A stretch of DNA of 64,000 nucleotides from Fagopyrum homotropicum (Eukaryota; Streptophyta; Magnoliopsida; Caryophyllales; Polygonaceae): positions 113,666,320 through 113,730,319 of the forward strand of contig BSWB01000003.1 in the NCBI GenBank assembly GCA_033239125.1. The letters are read 5' to 3'. The notes beneath the pieces are model-generated. The model was not told the origin of the DNA, did not search any database, and saw only the letters and a list, made by a program, of their open reading frames with translations. The position numbers and the translations under genes are program-made. Below are positions 34,977 to 44,702 of the stretch, piece after piece. Position 1 is the first letter of the stretch; the number at the start of each line of letters is the position of its first letter.

Positions 34977-36667
34977 TGTTCGCCACTTAGCATGCGTGCA
35001 AATAAGCTTTAAATTTATAAAACTAAAATCAAGCAAGCGAACCCGCAGTGTACGGATCGGCGTAGATTAGCAAGTATTCCAGAGTATCGAACACAGGGAT
35101 TTAGGGGGAACAAATTCAGTTGTAAAGTTGTTAAGCAAGTAAATGTATGAGCTTTTGTAAATATTAGGAAAACAACAATCCTAAAGATCCAGGAATCCAG
35201 CTGTGGCAATCGATTCAAGATATACTAAAGATATAAGGACAGAGTTAAGAGTTGCAAAGGTATACTAATCCAAAGCAATGTACGGCGAAGTTCCAAGACT
35301 TTATATGACTTATCTAGAAATACTCTCTATAAAGGTTGTTGAGGCTTCAGTATAGAAAGGATCTAAAGACAAGAATTAATCTCAAATACCTAAACTTGTA
35401 ACCCAAGGATCAAGACTAACTAAACCGATTAAGGTCGTGACACTCGAAATCGAGGTAGAGGTTGTTGAGGCTTCACTACCACCTAGAAAAGGCAAGTCAA
35501 GACTAAGTTAAAGCAAATCTTTAACTTTGGATTAAAGTAAAAGCAAGGTTCGTAAACTGAAGCAAATTACGGGTGGATCTTGAGATTCCACGGCCGTGGA
35601 ACTCAAGAACACACCGTGATTTTGGTTCGTCGGCGATTCTCTCTAACTCTCAGGGTCCAATCTGTTTACGATCGATCTATCATCATCTAAGCCACAACTA
35701 TCAACCCTTCACCTTAGAATTTCTAAAGGGTTTTAGCCAACAACAGTCATTATGATATTAAACTCAAGGTTTAAGAGAATGAATGATGAAAACCTTCGAA
35801 AACCTTTGATAAATCTCAAATCAATCTCAAATCCACAATTAAGAACAATGATGTAAGTAGATTCAGAATAACACAAACAATCACAATCCTTGATAAGAAC
35901 GAAGAACGGGATGTCAATCCGTCTCCTAATCAAACCTAAGGATAAAGCGTAACTTCCAAATCTTCCACTCTTCGCAAATCTCCGTAGCAAAATAGCAATC
36001 TCCACACGTCCAACTTGAAACCCTAGACACTTGTAATAAGCGTAGGCGAAGTCTAAGCAGAGGTGTAAGTGAAGGTGACGGAATATCTCTCTTTCCGTCC
36101 TTTTATAGGGCAAGATAAGATATGTGCCCAGCCCATTGTGTAAAAGATCATGGCTTCAAATTGTACGTTAAAAGATTGCCTAAATCACGGTTCCTTGGGA
36201 TTCCACGCCCGTGGTTTAGAGCGTGGTTTAGAGCGTGGAATTTCATCATGGTTGCTTCACATCCTCCACGGCCGTGTAACCCTCTGGAATGCTCCACGCT
36301 TGTGTTGCCAAAGTTCCACGGCCGTGGTTTAGAGCGTGGACTCTAGTACGGCCGTATTTTAGAGAGTTGAACACAAGTAGCTCGTACTTCTCCTTTGTTT
36401 TGTGTCATTTTTCATCCTAGCATCTTCCTTAGCTTCCTTATGATGTCCTCAATCCTTGGACATGCTCAATCCATCTTTATTCTCCCTTGATTCGTTCGGT
36501 TTTAGCTCTTGATTGCCTACAATCAACACAAAGCTTATGTAGACCTCTATATCGACAAAATAGATAAACTAACTCACAATTACTTCCATGCTTTATCAAT
36601 GATCACCAATATGGATGAAATACACTTAGAAAACGTGCCTAAAATATCACAATATTTCATGCTAACA
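34977..36667 (-). repeat. 5' LTR of element C
   Basis: Nearly identical to the left copy, with a 12-base insertion (a second GAGCGTGGTTTA, near 36220-36235). Perfect palindromes lie at 35588-35599 and 36316-36327, and the minus-strand TATAAAA is at 36107-36101. Ends were set by the TG...CA termini and the GAGAA duplication. Confidence 0.93.
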
Positions 36668-36834
36668 GAGAACTGGACGAAATTGGATTTGGAATTAGTC
36701 TAGGGCTGTGATTGTTGATTTTGGTGTGCATTTGCTGAATTTTGGGAGAGACAGTGAAAATCCACGGGTCCGTACATTTCCACGGCCGTGGAATCCCAAG
36801 AACAGACCGTGGAATTTTCTATTTTCAAGTGAAA

Positions 36835-38363
36835 ATGTTTAGAAGGAAGTCTAGTAGAAACAAGAAGCAAAAGGGTGATTGTTCCTCCTCTTCCCAACCT
36901 CCTCCTAGTCAACCACCATCACCACCACCTCCTATAATCCCTAGAATCCATGAGGATTATGTAGGAGCCATGGAAAGGATTGAAAAGCGATCAATAATAG
37001 GACCTAGGTACCTTCTTCTAGAGGAGCTTGAGGAGCTTAATGTAGTGAATGATTTGACTTGGCTCTTGGATAGAGCCGGATTGATCATCTTTTCCGCCAT
37101 TATGGAAGATGCTTATGAGGAGATAACAAGGGAGTTTGTAACTTCCTTTGATCATAGCAACATTAACCGAACGGTCTCCTTTAGGCTAATGGAGCAAAAC
37201 TATGAGTTCTCCATAATTCAGTTTGGAACCTTCTTTGGGTTTCAAGAGAGCTTTAATTGAAGGTTTCCCGGGGAAATATATGCTAAAGACTTTTGGGGTG
37301 ATATCGCTATGATCTATGCTAGTGAGGATCGTTGGCAACCGGCCGACACCAAGGCTAAACTCATATACCACTTAGCCTTGAAGATAGCCCATAGAGTCCT
37401 ATCGGAATGCCCTTTCCCTAGGACCGAAACACCACAAAAGATCAAGACCGATGAATTCTTCCTTCTTTGGTGTATGCTTACCGGTACTTCCGCCGATTTT
37501 GCTACCCTACTAGCCTCTTCCATTAGTAAGTTGAAAAACAGGAGAGCCGGAAACATAGGTTATGGGGGTACGGTGACTCACATTGCCAACCAGTTGGGGA
37601 TTGACTACTCCGCTTGTACTAGGATAGCAGCGAGACCTTTGGGTCTCAATGAGCTTATGACTAGAGGTATCATCTTCCCCCGCCACCGTGCTTCACCTAC
37701 CCCAACCATGCCTTGGGAGGAGAGAGGTGGTAGGGGCATTCCATGGCTTCCCGAGTACTCCATCATGCTAGGCCACCACAATTGGAAGGAAACCTTCGTA
37801 CCCATGCATGCCAATAGACTTGTAGCTCCTCCATATGTGCCGGATGAGGTTCAAGCTGAGGATGATGATGAGGAGATGGAAGGAGAAGATGACCATGATG
37901 CAGTAGGCGCTGAGCATGACTTTGGTACATTCCCGGACCAGCTGGCCGACTTTTCGGAGCCGCCTAGGCGATCTCCCCACCCTTCTAGACCTTCCGGTTC
38001 TTCTTCTTCAAGTAGGGCTAGTGTGAGTGAGAGACCGACATGGATGGAGACCCCATCTTCTTGGTATGGAGCGCATCCGACATGGATGGGAGCTGCTCCT
38101 CCATGGTATGATCATCCACCGGTGGCACCGACTCCTCCTCAGGACGCTCCTGCATGGTATGGCCAGCCGCCAGCTTGGTATTCGCAGTTACCGGAGTGGG
38201 CGACCGATCTTTCGAGGAGAGTAGGGGATCTAGAGATCCATAAGCTGACCCATGACGTAGAGCGCCAAGAGAACACCCGAATCTTGAGGGACGTCTACCA
38301 CCAGTAGTTTGGGCAGCCTTTCAACTCGGACTTCTATCCATTCCTGCCGCCGCCTTCCCAGTG
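36835..38363 (+). pseudogene. Athila env-position ORF of element D, one internal stop
   Basis: From the ATG at 36835: basic start (MFRRKSSRNKKQK), Ser/Pro-rich stretch, then a long mostly hydrophilic domain with IHEDYVGAMERIEKRSIIGP, RLMEQNYEFSIIQFGTFFGF, EDRWQPADTKAKLIYHLALK, PRTETPQKIKTDEF and AARPLGLNELMTRGIIFPRH. An acidic stretch (DDDEEMEGEDDHD) and repeats rich in Trp, Tyr and Pro follow (for example PSSWYGAHPTWMGAAPPWYD). A TGA at 37258 interrupts the frame. The frame then stops at a TAG (38305-38307) preceded by CAG, but stays open to 38363 with a Pro-rich tail like that of B. No signal peptide or membrane helix is evident, so an envelope role is not supported by the sequence. The family is the Athila-specific ORF of unknown function. 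Confidence 0.85.
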
Positions 38364-39716
38364 ATGATGATGAGATGAACCGCCAGTTAGAGCCGTCACA
38401 CCGCCATTAGTGAGTTTCTTTTGTTTCTCTTCTTTTCTTTATTTCTTTTGAACATTGAGGACAATGTGTATTTCAAGTATGGGGTGGGGTGTGACTATCG
38501 TTTATAATAACTCGACTCACTTTGTTTGCTTATGTCTATGAACACTTGCATGTTTCCTTTCATTGTTACACGTTTCATTATTGCATTGCATGAAAAAGGC
38601 TTTGAAAAACCCCTAAAAAATTGAAAATTTTGAAAATTTTTGTGCTTCTAAGATTAGAGATGATTTCTATGATGAATCTACTTGTGGAATGAGTTTTTGA
38701 TGACAATTATATACTTGAATTGAACTATGAATTGTGAAGAGATTGAGTATGTTGTTTATCCTTTCTTGCAAGTTTCATAATGTGAAAGTTTTTATCTAAA
38801 TCATATTGAGAAATGAAGGTTGAAATCACATTATAAGTTCCTATACTTCTTTATGAGATGATTAAGGCACCTCGATTTTCTTACTTCTTTCTTTGATCAT
38901 TTAGCCCCTCAATGAAAATATTTGCCTCCTTTAACTATCCGGGATTTAGGAAGAGTTGATTTTGGCATGTTTGATGTGGGAGGGCCATGAAAGCAATTGT
39001 TTGAATTCAAGTGTAGGAAAATAGGTTTGGGGAAGTCAATCATGATGATAAGTAACTCGGCACCATTCACATAGTCGGGTGCTTGTGTCTTGCCAAAGTC
39101 GGATTGAGCGATATTCCTAATGGATTATGGTATGTGCATCAAGGGTTTGAGGCATCTCGGAATTGAGAATCGTCAATCTCCTAGGCTTCGATTTTTGTGC
39201 ACCGCTGTCCATAACTCCAAAAGTAAAGTCGAAAAATTATGTGCAAAAAAAGTCTAGAGCAAAGCTCTAAGTTGGTGGTTAGTTCTAATGGTGAAAAGAA
39301 AAGAGTTTGTGTTGTTCGTTCTTCCTAGATGCATACATCACGTTCCCTTACAAGTTTCCCCACCTTTCCGTATTCTTGGCCTTTTTTGAAAGCCCTTGAG
39401 ATCATAAGTGTGTTATTTGACTTGGTGATTTAGATTGAAGTTTCACATGCTTGATTTTGACAATGCTTGAAGGTTATGATGTTTGTTTTAAAGTTTAGGC
39501 AATTTATGATGTTCCTTTGCTTTGCATATTTTGGTTTATGTGTATGAACATTTTCAAGGATGAATGAAGCAAGATTTGAGGATGATCTATTGATTAGAAG
39601 CACATTACCAAAAAGATTGTTTTGTTTTGTTTTGCATTCATATTTCATTCTACCTTATGTTCTAAGCTTTTGAGAACCTTGCTTGGGGACAAGCAAGTGA
39701 CAAGTATGGGGTATTT
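38364..39716 (+). other. 3' noncoding domain of element D
   Basis: No gene. It holds GGACAATGTGTATTTCAAG followed by TATGGGGTGGGG (38460-38489), the block conserved with B and C (about 39060-39240), the hairpin CTTGCTTGGGGACAAGCAAG (39678-39697) and the polypurine tract AAGTATGGGG before the LTR. Confidence 0.7.
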
Positions 39717-41262
39717 TGTTAACATGAAATATGACTATATTTTAGGCACTTGTTTTAGTTGTTTTCCCCTCTTTTCTGTGTACATGGATATGAGTTCAAG
39801 GCTTGGATTGGAGCAAAATGTGGAAGGAAAGGAGTATTTGATCATGCTAGATGTCAAGGAGATGCTTTGGAGGAGTTAAGGAAGGAGCATGAGTGAAGAA
39901 CATCATGAAATAAAGGCTTTCACAAAGAATTTGGATTTCCACACCCTAAATTACGGCCGTGGACTTGGCCTTGGACCGTGGAGAGTGAATTTGGAGCACA
40001 ACAGAAAAATCCACGCCCTAAACCACGGGCGTGAAAAGTTATGAGGCCGTGATTTCCATGACGAAAGTGACGTGTCATATTTGCCACGTCAGCGACGGTT
40101 ATTGGGCTTTCTCGTAACCCTATTTTGCCCTATAAAAAGGCTTGAGAAGGGAGTTTCGAGGACGGCTGCTTTAGGGTTCATTTTACCTTCGCTTGCAATT
40201 GGACGTTCGGGATTAAGGCGAAGGATTGGAGATTCGGAAAAAGACGTGATTTTGGAGATTGTGTACTTTCGAGGTATCTTATTAGGGTTTACATTGGGGG
40301 ACGGATTGACACCCCGTTCTTTGTTGTTTCTCTAGATCGTTGTGAGGATTTCTATTCCTACTTTTCCGCATTCATCAAACATAGATTGTTGTGGATTCGA
40401 GTTTTGTTATTGGATAGTTATTGAATTTTCGGAGTTTTATACCTATTCTCTTTTAAACTTGATTTTTGATATCATGAATATGATTGTTGACTAAAACCCT
40501 TTAGCAATTTTAAGGTGAAGGGTTGATAGTTGTGGCTTAGATGATGATAGATTGATCATAAACAGATGGACCCTTAGAGTTGTGAGAAACCTCGTCGACA
40601 CCCTAAACCACGGTTTGTTCTTGAGTTCCACGGCCGTGGAATCTCAAGATCTAGCAGTGATTTTCTCTGTTTTACGACTTTTGCTTTTGCTTTTGCTTTT
40701 GCTTTGATCCAAAGTTAAAGATTAGCTTTAACCTAGCCTTGGTTTGCCTTTTCTAGGTAGTAGTGAGACTCAACATCCTCTATTTCAGTTTCGAGTGTCA
40801 CAACCTTAACCGTTCTAGTTAATTTTTTATTCCTTGTGTTTGGGCATGTGTATTTGAGATTAATTCTTACCTTTAGATCCTTTCTATACTACAGCCTCAA
40901 CAACCTTCATAGAGAGAGTCTTTGGGTTATACATATAAGGTTTTGGAACTTCACCGTACTCAACCTTACCTTAGTTATACCTTTGCAACCTCAACTTTGT
41001 CCTTATACTTATAGAAAATCTTGAATCGATTGCCACAATTGGATACCTGGATCTTTAGGATTTGTGTTTTCCCAATTATTTGCAAAGCTTCTACACTTTC
41101 GATTGCTCGATTATTCGAAACTGATTTTGTTTCACCAAATCCTTGAGTTTGATACTCTGGAATTCTTGCTTTACTACGCCGATCCGTACACTGCGGGTTC
41201 GCTTGCTTAATTTCAGTTTTAATAATTTAAAGCTTATTTGCACGAACACTTTTGGGCGAACA
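39717..41262 (+). repeat. 3' LTR of element D
   Basis: It begins TGTTAACATGAAATATGAC and ends GGGCGAACA, about 1.55 kb. Palindromes lie at about 39945-40050, with TGACGTG and GCCACGTCAGC downstream (about 40068-40093), then TATAAAA (40131-40137). A perfect CCACGGCCGTGG at 40628-40639 is followed by a half-site. Confidence 0.93.
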
Positions 41263-41987
41263 ATTGTTCTAAAGGAAGTGTTTTGGATCGTTGAATTGCT
41301 TCCGTCCGTGTGCTCGATGATTTGTAAAAGAGAGAGCTCCGCTGTTTACTTTCACTTTATGTGTTTGTCGGCTTCTCTCTTTTTTTATCTATTTTTTTCT
41401 CCTACGTTGGTATTGTTAATGTTGTCAAAGTTCTTTTTTCTTGTTCGTTGCTTTTAACCTGGTTTTGATCTTCTGCCTTGTCTTCTTTCATTGGCTATGT
41501 CCGTTTGTCTTGTTTGTCCAGTGTTTTGTAGTGTCGGCATTTTGTCATTTGATTATTCCTGCATTTATTTTTTTTTCCAGTTTCTTTTATCTTCCGTTGC
41601 CATTTTATTGAAATTTAAGTGCAGGCATGAATAAATGTGTTCAACATCTTTTCTTTACCTAACTGCATGTAGGGTTTTTCTTTTTGTTTGCCTTTCTCTT
41701 AGCTCTTTGCATCATTAACATTTTTTTTTTGCTCTTACTCATATTTTTGTTGTTGCGTATTGTCAAGGAATCTAGTTGCATGTACGTTATCGCGTTCCCT
41801 TTACTTATTCTTAAATGTTCCTTGCTCATGTGTATTATTTTAGTGTTCTATATGATACGTGTTTTTTTAGCCTTTGTGGTTCTTAACTTTTGTCTTGCCG
41901 CGTGTTATTTAGAGTACAATTTGGTTGCACAACGGTTAACATCTTTCGAATTGTTCATGATACTTATGCATTATACATTTTAATAGC

Positions 41988-42872
41988 ATGATGTCTTCTT
42001 CTCGTGTGATGCTTGATAAAATGGACAATCGATATCGGACACAAATTGTACGCATAAGGGTTGTTGATAAACAACCCAAGCCAGAAAGCTCCAGTAAGTG
42101 TAGCTATTAACGCATGATTTTCGTTGACGATATGGTAGTCTCTATGCTTTGTTTTGCTTAAGTTCTTTCACTCGGTTTTTGTAATTTTATGTGTTTTAAA
42201 TTTTTTTCAGTATTTGCTAACTCTTTTAGTTTTTGGTAATTTGTAGAATAACCGTATGATGGCCACACTTTTTGGTATGGATATTAACATCTATGAGAAC
42301 ACGCAGCAGAGAGGACAATGGTATGATCTGAAGCACCTCGTCGTGAAGCCCGTGCTAGAGAGATTTGCCACCTATGTTGGTGAGAAGCAATTATACTTCA
42401 CGAATTCAATCGAGGTGCTCTCAGTTCAATCTGCAGGTAGTTCGAGCCACAATTCTAGGTTTCACGTCCCACTTCATGATCTCCCTTGTGATGCCAATAA
42501 AGATGATCGATTTGGTATGTCTTCTAATGTTCATCCCTGCTTGCATGCAATCTTATATTTTTGTTCTCACCTTTCATTTGTTTGTTCCCTTCAATAGAAA
42601 TCATGGTGATTCTTCTATGGGTTCACCCAGAGAAGATAGTGTCCAAAGGTGACACTTCTTTGCCTGTCCATGAGATCTTAGTGACCGATGACAGGTTGAG
42701 CTTGTTTTGCTTCCCCTCTTTTCCATTTATAGTTGCCATAATATATCCTAACTGATATATTTGTGTTTAAACTAACAAGGCTTTGAAATGGAGTTTGAAA
42801 AGCTTGAGTATCTCTTGAATGATGACCCTATTGTTCAGATTAGAAGGTTGAAAGTCAGCAGCTTCAGTGGTT
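41988..42872 (+). pseudogene. RPA-like OB-fold protein segment, exons separated by introns
   Basis: Three or four exon-like pieces resemble the plant RPA-large-subunit-like/DUF223 family of single-strand-DNA-binding OB folds. A possible first exon (41988-42093) ends in IVRIRVVDKQPK and a GTAAGTG donor. The second (about 42245-42510) has MMATLFGMDINIYENT and YDLKHLVVKPVLE. The third (about 42598-42695) has EIMVILLWVHPEKIVSKGD and HEILVTDDR. The last (about 42783-42872) has FEKLEYLLNDDPIVQIRRLK. The junction of exons 2 and 3 keeps the frame (GTATGTC donor, AATAG acceptor). The first and last junctions do not, so the gene is probably decayed. Plant Helitrons often carry RPA-like genes, and a Helitron Rep begins 1.5 kb downstream, so this may be its accessory gene; a host gene fragment is the alternative. 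Confidence 0.5.
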
Positions 42873-44326
42873 GTTTTTTCTCATTTGTTTTCAATTTGTA
42901 ATATTTTTCATTTCTGATGTTCTTTTTTAATAGTGTTCCACTTTCTTTTTTGTGCTTTTGGCCATTTTTATTATTGGTTGCTACTGTTTACATTTACTTT
43001 AAAGAAATATTTCAATCCCGTTTCCTCTTTTATGTATGGTTCTTTAATATATTGGGAGGACTATTGTTACTCATTGTACTGCTTTTGACACCCGATTTTT
43101 GTGGAGTCTATGAACGCCTCAAGCGTCATGTGTGTTGTGGCTTGTGTACTGTCTACAAATAGTTTGTGTTTCTACTGGTTCATCCGACTACGGATGGTTT
43201 ATAACCAGAAATGTAAATAATATTGGGTTACCATGCCCAGTTAATGTATGTTTTATATCATATCCTACTATATATCTATTTAGCACGAGTAAGAGAAAAT
43301 GGGAAAAGAACAAAGGAACAAGGGCATGATATGACTTGCAAAAACAAAGAATTAAATATGATATGACTTGCAAAGAACAAAGAATTAAATATGACAACGA
43401 TATATAGTAGATCCAAGTGAAGATTAAGGTTCCAATCCAGTAGTAATAATGACATTAAACATATGACCGCTCAAAACATATGACCACTCAAAACATATTC
43501 ATTAATGTTAACTATAATCTATAATAATGTGGGCCATTAGTTGTAGTGAAGCTCTCGATTCTCATACATTTAAGTCGAACATATTGGTTGAGAAAACATT
43601 GGAAATGAATCAAACTAGCTTCCATGAAGCCTCTTGTAACTATTCAAGGCAGTGGTTGGGCTCAAAGAACTCTAACCACCAAATAGGAAATGATATATAA
43701 TAACCACATTCATTCTACTATCTTATATATGGTAAAAACAATTTCAATCAACAATAAGATGAGCTATAAGGATACAATTTAATACTCATGCTACTTGATC
43801 ATTGAAATACCATTTAACAAGAAAGTGAAATCACAACAAATACAATCAAGCAACCACTAAACAATAGAAATGAGATCACAAAAATAATTATGCCTCATCT
43901 TTTTATTTTAAGTGAAAAGAAAAAAATAAATCCATAGTCAATTCTAAATTTTAGTAGATTAAAGTTCAAGAAAAAAAATACATCTAAAGTCATAATAAAA
44001 TTGGTTTGGAAATTGATAGTTACTATTCTTTTTACATGTTGGCATTATACCATATCCCGCATTTGTTTGCTGCCTTTGCATGCCTACCCTTTTTTGTGTT
44101 TTCTTTTTTAAGACAACAAATTTATCTAAAAATACAATTTTAATGATTGTGTAAATGCTAATTCTATCTATTTATTTATAGTATATTACATAATGCAATT
44201 CCTTTTACAAGTAAAATTGGAATTAAGAAGACGGAATGAATTCTCAAATTGATGTGCCAGAATCATTCACCCGAAAAAAGGCAACGCTCGAGAATACCTC
44301 TTGTACGAATTCATGCAATTATAGGG
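42873..44326. other. AT-rich noncoding stretch
   Basis: No gene, element end or repeat that I can support. The base composition is intron-like or intergenic. It lies between the RPA-like segment and the start of the Helitron Rep. Confidence 0.5.
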
Positions 44327-44702
44327 AATGACCATGTGCCGCTGGTCACACACGAGCTTCGGAGACAACCGTCGTGTAGAAAATGTGGTGTCAAGAAATT
44401 TGACTTAGATCCGCCTACTTTTTGTTGACAAAATGGTTGTGTAATGGTGATAACCAACCCTTTTCCCTCCCAATTGGTTCGTTTGTTCACTGATGATACG
44501 AGTCATGGCGATCATTTTAGACAATATGCGAGGTTGTATAACAACTTCTTCCCTTTCAACCCCTAGGATATGATAACATAAGTGAAGAAACAATTAAAAG
44601 GCATACATGTATTTCGATTACAAGGGCAATTATATCACTTTCTCCCAAGCATATCACCTCACACTGATAAAAAAAAATTTACAACTATATTTCTTTAACG
44701 GC
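44327..44702 (+). pseudogene. Helitron Rep, N-terminal part, degenerate
   Basis: The plus frame reads DHVPLVTHELRRQPSCRKCG followed by VKKFDLDPPTFC, the zinc-like region near the start of plant Helitron Rep proteins (C..CG.KKF....P.FC). Then comes DDTSHGDHFRQYARLYNNFF and GIHVFRLQGQLYHFLPSISP, both typical Helitron words. Stop codons interrupt at about 44423, 44570 and 44585, and a frameshift in an A run near 44670 precedes LQLYFFNG at the edge of the chromovirus. The homology is clear although short. The start lies further left and was not identified. Confidence 0.75.

Larger units (their letters stand above)
25921..36667 (-). mobile_element. Athila-type element C, full-length, without env-position ORF
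   Basis: Two long LTRs (25921-27599 and 34977-36667) bound a tRNA-Asp primer binding site, gag-pol and a 3' noncoding domain. GAGAA stands on both sides (25916-25920 and 36668-36672) as target duplication. Comparing about the first 330 bases of the two LTRs by eye I count about nine differences, mostly transitions, so the insertion is fairly recent. There is no env-position ORF: the sequence after the pol stop passes directly into the region that in D lies downstream of that ORF. C is inserted in D between its post-pol TATA box and its env-position ORF. Confidence 0.95.
15631..41262 (+). mobile_element. Athila-type element D, complete but interrupted and decayed
   Basis: The 5' LTR (15631-19361), primer binding site, gag-pol (19489-25313), palindrome array with TATA box, env-position ORF (36835-38363), 3' noncoding domain and 3' LTR (39717-41262) are all in plus orientation. 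The five bases before 15631 and after 41262 are both ATTGT, a clean target duplication. Two insertions interrupt it: a solo chromovirus LTR in the 5' LTR (15778-17892) and the whole of element C (25921-36667) between pol and the env-position ORF. Without these two the element is close to 12.8 kb. Confidence 0.93.

Noticed and set aside
36835..38363. Retroviral envelope protein
   Set aside because: The position fits, but I see no signal peptide, membrane helix or furin-like site; it is labelled env-position ORF only.
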